A stretch of 14,553 nucleotides of DNA. It comes from Micavibrio sp. UBA2705. Its GTDB lineage: Bacteria > Pseudomonadota > Alphaproteobacteria > Micavibrionales > Micavibrionaceae. Of the stretch, positions 7,010 through 13,426 are shown in pieces. The notes under the pieces are model-generated. The model did not search any database. It saw only the letters and a program-made list of their open reading frames with translations, and had not been told where the DNA came from. Location of the stretch: assembly GCA_002354205.1 (NCBI GenBank), contig DELD01000036.1, positions 1 through 14,553 of the forward strand, written 5' to 3'. The position numbers and the translations under genes were made by a program. Position 1 is the first letter of the stretch. Each line of letters begins with the position of its first letter.

Positions 7010-8002
7010 TTACGCGCTTTGCGTTTCTTTGAACATTTCAATCATCGCGGCGAGCGCTAATGGCTTGGCGATTACTGGGGCAATTTCAGGTTCTTCCCCG
7101 CCTGAGACAACGGCAATCATACGTCCTGCTGCTTTTGCGCAGACAACGGCGTAATCATAGCTATTTTCAAGCTTTAATATCGGCAGTAAGCTTTCACAAT
7201 AAGGCTTGAAAGAGCGCACAACATCCACCGGCGCATATGCAGGGGCATCATTGGCGGCGAGGCCTAAACGCCAATCTTCACCGCTTGCTACGCCGTGGCG
7301 TGCCGCTTCGCGGGTCATGACATAGACGATCTCATCAAACTGTACTGGCAGGCTCATGCCTGAAAATTCACCAACATAAAACTGCTTATCAGGCGTTGTG
7401 ACATCACGTTTTGCATGTTCTTGGCTGACATAGTCCCCTGCCGCGCCGCTTAAGGATACAAGGCAATCAGCCAACTCCCATTCTTGCTTTAACATCATAT
7501 GGTCAAGCGATGCATCGCATAGTTCTTGTGCCGCGATTTCATATGCAAGGGCGCGCCATGCACATTCAATGATTAAGCGGCTGCTTTCATCAATGGGAAT
7601 ATCTTGATTATCCCATTCAGACAAATTGTGGTAAGCCAAATAAACAATCAGATCAACAAAGCCATATATATCATGTTCCCAGTCACACATTAACTGGCGA
7701 GCAAGTTCGCGTCCGCGCTCTGCGTTGTCTTCGACAATATAGGCTGGTGGGCAGACAAATAATGGCAGTTCACCTGTGTAAGGTTTTTTGTCCATACTCG
7801 CGGTGAATTTATCAATAATTGATTTCAGCGCATCAATCGGCTCTTCAAAATAAAGTGCGGTTTCAACCATCACACCGGCATAAAGCTGCAGCGCCATAAA
7901 TACGTCTATGCCTTTACCACGCACATGAGATAACGTCGCGACATGGCGCGTCATTTCTAATGCCGTATTGGCTTTTATATTCGATTCATAGGCTAAAGAC
8001 AT
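7010..8002 (-). CDS. Hypothetical protein upstream of fabA
   Basis: The 330-residue protein is not recognised. It reads as a soluble, mostly helical, acidic protein without a signal peptide. A hydrophobic amphipathic N-terminal third (VFMALQLYAGVMVETALYF, 35-53) is followed by HDIYGFVDLIVYLAYHNLSEW near 129-149 and a Glu/Asp-rich middle. No cofactor loop or catalytic signature could be picked out. Codon use resembles its neighbours, so it looks native. It is oriented with fabA, 192 bases upstream, and no terminator is visible between them, so read-through into the fab operon is possible, although fabA also seems to have its own promoter. The ATG at 8002 has only a weak TTTTAAG upstream. A TATAAT box at 8041-8036 fits a leader of about 26 bases. 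Confidence 0.8.
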   Translation of the reverse strand: MSLAYESNIKANTALEMTRHVATLSHVRGKGIDVFMALQLYAGVMVETALYFEEPIDALKSIIDKFTASMDKKPYTGELPLFVCPPAYIVEDNAERGRELARQLMCDWEHDIYGFVDLIVYLAYHNLSEWDNQDIPIDESSRLIIECAWRALAYEIAAQELCDASLDHMMLKQEWELADCLVSLSGAAGDYVSQEHAKRDVTTPDKQFYVGEFSGMSLPVQFDEIVYVMTREAARHGVASGEDWRLGLAANDAPAYAPVDVVRSFKPYCESLLPILKLENSYDYAVVCAKAAGRMIAVVSGGEEPEIAPVIAKPLALAAMIEMFKETQSA

Positions 8003-8035
8003 AGCTTAAAATTGCGCGGATGCGCCCTAGATAAT

Positions 8036-8041
8036 ATTATA
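8036..8041 (-). promoter_or_regulatory. Possible -10 box for the 330-residue gene
   Basis: A perfect TATAAT on the minus strand lies about 34 bases upstream of the ATG at 8002. No convincing -35 hexamer is found at 16-18 bases from it, so the assignment rests on the -10 box and the sensible leader length only. Confidence 0.3.
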
Positions 8042-8140
8042 AACATTTGAAACAAAGCTACATTTTGAAGCGGCGAATGCCTGATGTAACTTAGAATTTC
8101 GGTACAGTTAATTCTGTGAAACCAGAATCATATTTAAACG

Positions 8141-8707
8141 TTACTCAATAAGTTCATCGGGGTAAATGCCCCACAAGTACTTTTTTTCAACCCATCCCCG
8201 ATAAGCTTTAAAATCAACCAAACAAAAGGCCATATCGCATTTTTCTACGGCGCCAATGACCCCGTTTTCTACTTCTAAAACCTTACGGCTTTGTAGGTTG
8301 GCTTTTTTATACGCGCTCAAGGTCTCCATATTGGGCGTAGAAAATTCAACTAATGCTGTGCGTTTGCCACTTAATAAAGTGCTATGTACCCAGCTCACCG
8401 AACCTTCAATATCTTTAATTTGTCGCCAAGCATCAAATTCTGCCGTGATTTCGACCGGCATATTGGCGCGTTTATATTCCCATTGCAAAGGATAACGCAG
8501 CGCTGGCCCCGTGCGTGCGTTGACTTTAGATGAACGCAGCGAGACAAAGCGCGGTAAAGGTAAGCCTGTGACGCTGCCAAATTTTGCGGCTTCGGCGCGT
8601 GCCTGTTTTGCGGTTAACGCATAACCGCCCACACAGAGCACCAGCGCAAAACTGAGCAGCATGGTTAACTTTATAAACTGGTCTATGGCGGTCTTATTCA
8701 CAATCAT
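8141..8707 (-). CDS. Exported bacterial SH3-domain protein
   Basis: The 188-residue product has an N-terminal basic stretch and a hydrophobic run (LTMLLSFALVLCVGGYAL, 14-31) ending near AKQARAEA. This fits a Sec signal peptide with cleavage near residue 39, so the protein is probably periplasmic. Two SH3b-like repeats follow. The first spans about 54-115, with the typical RSSKVNARTGPALRYPLQW start and the WVHSTLLSGKR end. The second spans about 117-180 and ends YRGWVEKKYLWGIYPDE. The family (bacterial SH3, COG3807-like) is common next to diverse alphaproteobacterial genes and is thought to bind peptidoglycan or proteins; its exact role is unknown. AAGGA abuts the ATG at 8707 with no spacing but lies 6 bases before an in-frame GTG at 8701, so the true start may be 8701. 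It is divergent from dusA. Confidence 0.88.
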   Translation of the reverse strand: MIVNKTAIDQFIKLTMLLSFALVLCVGGYALTAKQARAEAAKFGSVTGLPLPRFVSLRSSKVNARTGPALRYPLQWEYKRANMPVEITAEFDAWRQIKDIEGSVSWVHSTLLSGKRTALVEFSTPNMETLSAYKKANLQSRKVLEVENGVIGAVEKCDMAFCLVDFKAYRGWVEKKYLWGIYPDELIE

Positions 8708-8710
8708 TCC

Positions 8711-8740
8711 TTGACTTTTCCGTCTTATAGAAAATATAAC
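8711..8740 (+). promoter_or_regulatory. Candidate sigma70-type promoter of dusA
   Basis: TTGACT (8711-8716) and TATAAC (8735-8740) are separated by 18 bases, each one base off consensus. Transcription would start near 8747, leaving a leader of about 43 bases. An imperfect inverted repeat, CACTGA (8740-8745) and TCAGTG (8756-8761), overlaps the predicted start point. It might be an operator or a 5' leader hairpin. Confidence 0.55.
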
Positions 8741-8789
8741 ACTGAGAGATAATATTCAGTGAAACACCCCTTACGGGTCAAGAGCAAAT

Positions 8790-9803
8790 ATGGTTAATAA
8801 ACAGATTAATACCAAAATAGCTGATATACGCATTGCCCCGATGATCGATTGGACGGATCGCCATTGCCGGTATTTCCTGCGCCAACTTTCGCCTAATGTG
8901 ATGCTTTACACTGAAATGGTGACCTGCGGCGCATTACTGCATGGCGATGCCGAGCGCCATTTACGCTTTGATGACACCCAGCACCCCATTGCCCTACAGC
9001 TTGGTGGCGGCGATCCTGATGATTTAGCCACATGCACAAAAATGGGCGCAGATGCAGGCTATGATGAAATCAATCTCAATTGCGGCTGTCCGAGCGACCG
9101 CGTGCAAAGCGGTGCGTTTGGCGCATGTCTTATGAAAGACCCCGCACATGTTGCGCGCTGCATCGGGGCGATGGCTAAGGCAACAGATAAACCTGTTAAT
9201 ATCAAGTGCCGTATCGGCGTTGATGAATTTGAAGATTATGATTTCCTTAAATCATTTGTCGCACAAAACCATGATGCTGGCTGCAATGAGTTTATTGTCC
9301 ATGCACGCAAAGCATGGCTAAAAGGTCTAAGCCCTAAACAAAACCGCGAAATCCCCCCGCTTCGTTATGATGTTGTACATCGCCTCAAGCAAGATCTTCC
9401 GGATATACATTTTGTTATTAATGGCGGCATCACGACAATAGAACAGATAAAAGAGCAGCTGGAATTCGTCGATGGTGTGATGATTGGCCGTGAAGCGTAT
9501 CAAAACCCGTACATATTGGCAGAGATAGAAAAGCACATATTCAAAAACGAATCTGTACCAACGCGTGATGAAATCGCCTTGAAAATGGTTGATTATGCAC
9601 GCGCGCAATACGAAATGTACCAAACCCCTGTAAAATCAGTCACCCGCCATATATTAGGCCTTTATCAAGGCTTACCACGGTCAAAAAGATGGCGGCGCAC
9701 CCTGTCTGAAGCGCATAAACACCCTGAAGATTATTTTGATATTATTCAGGACGCACTTAATAATATGCACAGTAAAAAGACTGAAACTTGCATAGCCGCT
9801 TGA
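8790..9803 (+). CDS. dusA: tRNA-dihydrouridine synthase DusA
   Basis: DusA uses FMN and NADPH to reduce uridines at positions 20/20a of the tRNA D-loop. The 337-residue product has the FMN-barrel start APMIDWTDRHCRYF (16-29), the YTEMVTCGALLHGD segment and LQLGGGDP. The catalytic motif NLNCGCPSDRVQSGAFGACL has the expected catalytic Cys100 in GCP. ARKAWLKGLSPKQNRE near 172-187 is the DusA-specific signature that separates it from DusB and DusC, and VINGGI and GVMIGREAYQNPY complete the phosphate site. The C-terminal helical tRNA-binding domain is complete, ending with HILGLYQGLPRSKRWRR and a short tail. AAGAG upstream of the ATG serves as ribosome binding site. The following unknown gene begins 35 bases after the stop with no terminator visible. 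Confidence 0.96.
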   Translation: MVNKQINTKIADIRIAPMIDWTDRHCRYFLRQLSPNVMLYTEMVTCGALLHGDAERHLRFDDTQHPIALQLGGGDPDDLATCTKMGADAGYDEINLNCGCPSDRVQSGAFGACLMKDPAHVARCIGAMAKATDKPVNIKCRIGVDEFEDYDFLKSFVAQNHDAGCNEFIVHARKAWLKGLSPKQNREIPPLRYDVVHRLKQDLPDIHFVINGGITTIEQIKEQLEFVDGVMIGREAYQNPYILAEIEKHIFKNESVPTRDEIALKMVDYARAQYEMYQTPVKSVTRHILGLYQGLPRSKRWRRTLSEAHKHPEDYFDIIQDALNNMHSKKTETCIAA

Positions 9804-9838
9804 TCCCTAGTCATTATTAATTATATTATATCAGGTCT

Positions 9839-10522
9839 GTGAGAGGACTCGAATATAGTATTCACCTTTTTAATTCATTTGGCCGTGGGCTCAAAGTCAG
9901 GTTTTACACAAATATGGATTGGCAACGTTTAGATCGTAAAGCGACCGAAGACCTTATTAATAAGGCCGGCTCTGCTTCTGTGTTATTTTCGCCGCAAACC
10001 AGCGAAGCGCGGCGTGCGTCTCTGTCTTTCCTTGATAATTTTGCTCTGTATCGTTTGACGAACTACGCTGCGCTGCCGATTATCTCGCTCGACTATCTTG
10101 TTAACGAAAACAGCACTGATAATAACAGCGTCTTTTATCTTGACGGTTCAAAGAATAGTATTTTGCAAGCCATACGCAATGATAATTTTTCAATTACCGA
10201 AGAAAACATCGTTTCATATGTAAGTTTCTTCTTTAAAAATGCACCAGACCCAGAAGGCGATATTTATATCATTGAAGATTTAGACGACCTTGTTTTCTTC
10301 GACCTTTTAGAATCTGGACAGCAAGATAAATTAAGAAACAACTTCACCGCCCCAGAAATTAAACGCCTTGATGATGGGCGCTTTGAAGTTAAAGCCTGCA
10401 TGGTCTACCAAGGAAGCTTAGTTACGGGGCTAACATCTGTGTTAGGCGATGGCAATGTTAACGTATCGTCAATATCGATGATGATACACTCAACACCTGC
10501 TTATCATAAGGTTGATAATTAA
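9839..10522 (+). CDS. Hypothetical protein downstream of dusA
   Basis: The 227-residue protein is not recognised. No ATG occurs at the N-terminus of the open frame: it opens after a TAA at 9818, and the first usable start is a GTG at 9839 with a marginal ATCAGG upstream. An ATG at 9914 (MDWQRLDRKATEDL) would give 202 residues. The sequence is soluble and mixed alpha/beta. It has no signal peptide, a strongly acidic segment DIYIIEDLDDLVFFDLLE near 140-157, and a C-terminal part of short strands (RFEVKACMVYQGSLVTGLTS). No catalytic motif is evident. It is 35 bases after dusA and 59 bases before the next unknown gene, so it may belong to a dusA-led transcript. Real-gene status rests on length, plausible composition and tight packing. 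Confidence 0.72.
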   Translation: MRGLEYSIHLFNSFGRGLKVRFYTNMDWQRLDRKATEDLINKAGSASVLFSPQTSEARRASLSFLDNFALYRLTNYAALPIISLDYLVNENSTDNNSVFYLDGSKNSILQAIRNDNFSITEENIVSYVSFFFKNAPDPEGDIYIIEDLDDLVFFDLLESGQQDKLRNNFTAPEIKRLDDGRFEVKACMVYQGSLVTGLTSVLGDGNVNVSSISMMIHSTPAYHKVDN

Positions 10523-10546
10523 CCTAAAGCGCCGCAACAAAGAACA

Positions 10547-10560
10547 ATAAACTAGTTTAT
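10547..10560. promoter_or_regulatory. Perfect 14-bp palindrome before the 204-residue gene
   Basis: ATAAACTAGTTTAT is its own reverse complement and lies 22 bases upstream of the ATG at 10582, in a 59-base gap. The position suits an operator for a dimeric regulator. It overlaps TTTATATTTAA, which could hold a -10 box. No regulator gene adjoins it. Confidence 0.35.
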
Positions 10561-10581
10561 ATTTAAGCGAGATGAACTTTA

Positions 10582-11196
10582 ATGACGACAGAGAATAACA
10601 CAAATTCAAACAGCGAGCTTCAAGGCCCTTTCTCACAAATGGGTCAACCTAGTGCATTAGACGTTTTACGCCACGACCATCACGATGTTGTGCTTAAAAA
10701 AGCGCGTCAATCTCTGGAAAAAATCCCGACAGGGCGTACATTGCTCACTATATTGGATAAGTATAAATTCCCGATAAACATTCTTAAAGGCAAAGAAATT
10801 ACTTATTTAAGCCCTGATGAAAAGAGTTTAACCCTGTTTGCTCCACCTGAATATAAGGGCTTAGAAAGCATTCTCGCCATGGCGCTCGGGCTAGGAATTC
10901 GCGAATTAGAACAAGGTCTTATGGGCATCACTCGTCCATCGCAAGACATGGATGACATTACATATTGTCAACGCATCCTCACAAAAAGTGTTGACATAAC
11001 TAAGTATATGTGTATAATTGCTAGTGAGTTCCATGATACCCATGACGATAAGAAGCCTCTTGACAAGGTTATTGAATTGGGACATGGTGATGTATACAAA
11101 GCATACATTAATAAAGTTTCATATGAAGAGTTCGTCGACATATTTGTCGAAAAAGATATCGAAACATATGAAAATAATACAGGTAATAGTGAGTAA
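10582..11196 (+). CDS. Hypothetical protein of the 9839-11369 cluster
   Basis: The 204-residue protein is not recognised. The first 25 residues are polar, Asn/Ser/Gln-rich and probably disordered. They are followed by RHDHHDVVLKKARQSLEKIP (30-49) and a compact domain of roughly 50-115 (GRTLLTILDKYKFPINIL, then SLTLFAPPEYKGLESILAMALGLGIRELEQ). A His/Asp-rich patch SEFHDTHDD lies near 147-155, and the C-terminus is acidic. The HDHHD and HDTHD patches could bind metal, but no known metalloprotease motif is present, so no function is given. GCGAGA lies about 9 bases before the ATG. A 50-residue ORF follows 20 bases later with its own ribosome binding site and shares the terminator at 11401, indicating one transcript. 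Confidence 0.75.
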   Translation: MTTENNTNSNSELQGPFSQMGQPSALDVLRHDHHDVVLKKARQSLEKIPTGRTLLTILDKYKFPINILKGKEITYLSPDEKSLTLFAPPEYKGLESILAMALGLGIRELEQGLMGITRPSQDMDDITYCQRILTKSVDITKYMCIIASEFHDTHDDKKPLDKVIELGHGDVYKAYINKVSYEEFVDIFVEKDIETYENNTGNSE

Positions 11197-11216
11197 GTAG
11201 AAAGTATAGGTGTAAT

Positions 11217-11369
11217 ATGACTAATGCAGGTAATATGAGTACAATGTTAAAGAATGCTAGATCTATGATGCCAGCACCAGCACTTCGTGCTGCAAAAGCT
11301 GCGGTGTCAACTATTCCAGAGACTGGCCACAGCATCCACGCAAAAAAAGGCCCAGCCCCTCGCATGTAA
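11217..11369 (+). CDS. Small basic protein, 50 residues
   Basis: This ORF starts at an ATG with AGG 6 bases upstream (AGGTGTAATATG). The product begins MTNAGNMSTMLKNARSMM and is rich in Ala, Met, Lys and Arg, with a PAPALRAAKAAV helix-like centre and a Pro-rich end GPAPRM. It has no clear membrane span or signal peptide. It lies 20 bases after the 204-residue gene and ends 31 bases before a perfect-stem terminator. It is not recognised. Support comes from the ribosome binding site, the operon position and the terminator placed after its stop and not after the larger gene. Confidence 0.55.
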   Translation: MTNAGNMSTMLKNARSMMPAPALRAAKAAVSTIPETGHSIHAKKGPAPRM

Positions 11370-11400
11370 GACAATAGATGCTAAATATTAAAGAATTCTT

Positions 11401-11429
11401 AAAAACCGTCCCGTTGGACGGTTTTTTTT
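11401..11429 (+). terminator. Rho-independent terminator, perfect 11-bp stem
   Basis: AAAAACCGTCC (11401-11411) pairs without mismatch with GGACGGTTTTT (11416-11426) around a CGTT loop, and the T-run reaches 11429. It closes the transcript carrying the 227-, 204- and 50-residue ORFs. Confidence 0.92.
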
Positions 11430-11617
11430 GTTTCTCCTTATATTTAAAGAGCTTGGCGTGCCTAATCCATATTTTCCTCCGCCCACCTACGCAATATAAT
11501 TACACAAAAACAAAACTTATCAACATATTGTTACTATAATCCTATTTAGCGCCTTGACTCTTTCCCCATATCGAGTCACCATGAAATTAACAATAACGAT
11601 AAAAAATGAGGTGTATC

Positions 11618-11788
11618 ATGAAAGCAGGACTAATTACAAAGAGTTGTATCGAACTTGGTAAAATTGACGATGCGCACAAACTTGCATCCATCGCCAAAGG
11701 CTGTAAAGCTATTCCATCATCCGTCGTGAACGTAAGCACAGCGAATCTTGATCGCCGCGCATCATCACCTTTCATGAAAGTCGCATAA
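11618..11788 (+). CDS. Small protein, 56 residues, monocistronic
   Basis: The ORF begins at ATG 11618, with GAGG 6 bases upstream (GAGGTGTATCATG); this is preferred over an in-frame ATG at 11606, which lacks a ribosome binding site and would swallow the GAGG. The product starts MKAGLITKSCIELGKIDD, has an AHKLASIAKGCKAIP helix-like middle with two cysteines in the protein (Cys10, Cys29), and a basic tail containing LDRRASSPFMKVA. No signal peptide or membrane span is evident. It stands alone between two terminators. An isolated TATAAT at 11535-11540 is a possible -10 box without a good -35. Its ribosome binding site AGGTGTA matches that of the 50-residue ORF. It is not recognised; small size keeps confidence moderate. 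Confidence 0.55.
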   Translation: MKAGLITKSCIELGKIDDAHKLASIAKGCKAIPSSVVNVSTANLDRRASSPFMKVA

Positions 11789-11812
11789 AGACTTTACACA
11801 AACAGAATTCAT

Positions 11813-11842
11813 AAAAAGCCGCCTTAATTGGGCGGCTTTTTT
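11813..11842 (+). terminator. Rho-independent terminator, perfect 11-bp stem
   Basis: AAAAAGCCGCC (11813-11823) pairs with GGCGGCTTTTT (11831-11841) around a 7-base loop, with T-runs continuing to 11842. It lies 24 bases after the stop of the 56-residue ORF and separates it from gcvPA. Confidence 0.92.
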
Positions 11843-11984
11843 CTTGTCTACAGTTTTTTGCATACGCCCATTTAAGCAGATGTTTGTGCATATATTGATG
11901 CGCGTGATCAGCCCTCTCTTGCCCCGCCGCGCAAATAATTTAATATATGTCCTATACAAACATTGAAACAGACGAGGCCGTCCC

Positions 11985-13256
11985 ATGCGTTATTTGCCAT
12001 TATCAAAACAGAACCGTGAAGACATGCTCACTGCGACTGGCGCGAAAGATTTGCGTGCTTTATATAAGGATGTTCCTGATAGTGCTTATAATGACAATTT
12101 AATCGAATCACTCCCTGCCCATAAAAGCGAAATGGACGTTGAGCGTATTATGAATGGCTACGCACAGAAAAATATTAGCGCCGCCCACGCCCCCTTCTTC
12201 CTTGGCGGCGGCGTGTATCATCATCATATTCCTGCAAGCGTTGACCATATTATTCAGCGCAGTGAGTTTCTGACCGCCTATACGCCGTATCAGCCTGAAA
12301 TCGCGCAGGGCACTTTGCAGGTTATTTATGAATTTCAAACCATGATCGCCAAGCTGACAGGACAAGATATTGCCAATGCATCATTATATGACGGCGCGAC
12401 AGCCGTGGCAGAAGCATCCCTGATGGCAATGCGCGTTAAGCGCCGCGATAAAGTTATCATCGCAAATGAATTGCACCCTGATTATAAGGAAACTTTAGAA
12501 ACCTACCTCAATAATGACAATTTTGCAGATGAAGATGAAAGCAAGAACATCGCCGCGATTATCGTCCAGTCACCTGACTTTTTTGGTAAGCCAGAAAAAT
12601 ACGCACCGTGGCGTGCCAAGGCCGATGCATTAGATGCGCTGCTTATCATTGTCGTCACTGAAATTGTCTCGCTTGGTATGCTGCCCACACCATCATGCGC
12701 CGATATCGTCTGCGGCGAAGGCCAAAGCATTGGCCTGCCAATGAGTTTTGGCGGCCCACATCTCGGCTTTTTTGCATGTAAAAAAGATTATTTAAGACAA
12801 GTGCCTGGCCGCCTATGCGGACGCACCAAAGACGCTGATGGGCATGATAGCTATGTCCTGACCCTTTCAACGCGCGAACAACACATCCGCCGCGACAAGG
12901 CGACATCCAACATTTGCACCAACCAAGGGCTTTGCGCCCTCGCCTTCACTGCGCATATGAGCCTGCTTGGAGATATGGGCTTCCGCCATCTCGCGCAGCT
13001 CAACCACGAAAAAGCCTGCGAACTTGCCGATAAACTCGCCGCCATAGACGGCGTAGAGGTCGAAAACGAAACCTTCTTCAATGAATTTGTTATCACCCTA
13101 CCCATCAGCGCCGAAATCGCCATCAATAAACTCGCCGCCCAAGGCATCATCGCCGGCCTCGCTCTTGAGAATAACCGCCTCCTCCTCTGCGCGACCGAAG
13201 TCACCACCGAAGATGACATGGACGCTCTTGCTTCTGGCCTAGCGGCTCTACTCTAA
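11985..13256 (+). CDS. gcvPA: Glycine dehydrogenase (decarboxylating) subunit 1
   Basis: This is the N-terminal half of the P-protein of the glycine cleavage system, which with GcvPB decarboxylates glycine and passes the aminomethyl group to lipoyl GcvH. The 423-residue product is slightly short of the usual length of about 450 but complete in motifs. It starts MRYLPLSKQNREDML and carries FLGGGVYHHHIPASVDHI (72-89) and SEFLTAYTPYQPEIAQGTLQ. Further motifs are NASLYDGATAVAEA, the glycine-rich GQSIGLPMSFGGPHLGFF, and the TREQHIRRDKATSNICTNQ signature. The PLP-binding lysine belongs to GcvPB, not this subunit. GAGGCCG lies just upstream of the ATG. No glycine riboswitch is recognisable in the 142-base leader after the preceding terminator. 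The partner gcvPB starts about 1.1 kb downstream, separated by an unrelated gene. Confidence 0.95.
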   Translation: MRYLPLSKQNREDMLTATGAKDLRALYKDVPDSAYNDNLIESLPAHKSEMDVERIMNGYAQKNISAAHAPFFLGGGVYHHHIPASVDHIIQRSEFLTAYTPYQPEIAQGTLQVIYEFQTMIAKLTGQDIANASLYDGATAVAEASLMAMRVKRRDKVIIANELHPDYKETLETYLNNDNFADEDESKNIAAIIVQSPDFFGKPEKYAPWRAKADALDALLIIVVTEIVSLGMLPTPSCADIVCGEGQSIGLPMSFGGPHLGFFACKKDYLRQVPGRLCGRTKDADGHDSYVLTLSTREQHIRRDKATSNICTNQGLCALAFTAHMSLLGDMGFRHLAQLNHEKACELADKLAAIDGVEVENETFFNEFVITLPISAEIAINKLAAQGIIAGLALENNRLLLCATEVTTEDDMDALASGLAALL

Positions 13257-13336
13257 AAGGTTTGCAGCTATTTCCCGTTGATAACTTTTTATAGAGAATT
13301 GAGGCGCAGCGCGAGGTGGTGATAGAATTATTTATA

Positions 13337-13354
13337 GTCATAAATCCTTTATGA
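13337..13354. repeat. Hairpin between gcvPA and the next gene
   Basis: GTCATAAA (13337-13344) and TTTATGAC (13347-13354 by pairing, triplet loop TCC) form a perfect inverted repeat of 7-8 pairs. The following bases GATTCTTCATTCTT are pyrimidine-rich but not a true T-run, so it would be a weak terminator. An operator or RNA-stability element is equally possible. The rest of the 170-base gap shows no clear promoter. Confidence 0.35.
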
Positions 13355-13426
13355 CGATTCTTCATTCTTCTCAAGCGGATGTTCATTCGCTTTAGCCCGA
13401 ATTCTAGCTAGAAAAAGAGCGCGCAC

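Noticed and set aside
6784..7041. An 85-codon leftward open frame spanning the fabA upstream gap
   Set aside because: It overlaps the start of fabA and the end of the 330-residue gene, has unusual Lys/Tyr/Phe-rich composition, lacks a ribosome binding site and covers the likely fabA promoter.
11554..11582. TTGACT before the 56-residue ORF as a -35 element
   Set aside because: No -10-like hexamer lies 16-18 bases downstream; the nearby GACTC/GAGTC repeat is only 5 bp and could be chance.
11581..11661. A 26-codon open frame (ATG 11581) overlapping the start of the 56-residue ORF
   Set aside because: No ribosome binding site precedes it and the GAGG it contains is better used by the ATG at 11618. 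A regulatory upstream ORF remains possible but is unsupported.
11843..11984. Glycine riboswitch upstream of gcvPA
   Set aside because: The 142-base leader shows no recognisable paired glycine-aptamer pattern, no expression-platform hairpin and no terminator before the ATG.
12851..13219. A 122-codon leftward open frame inside gcvPA
   Set aside because: It is an antisense shadow in a more GC-rich stretch of a confidently identified gene.
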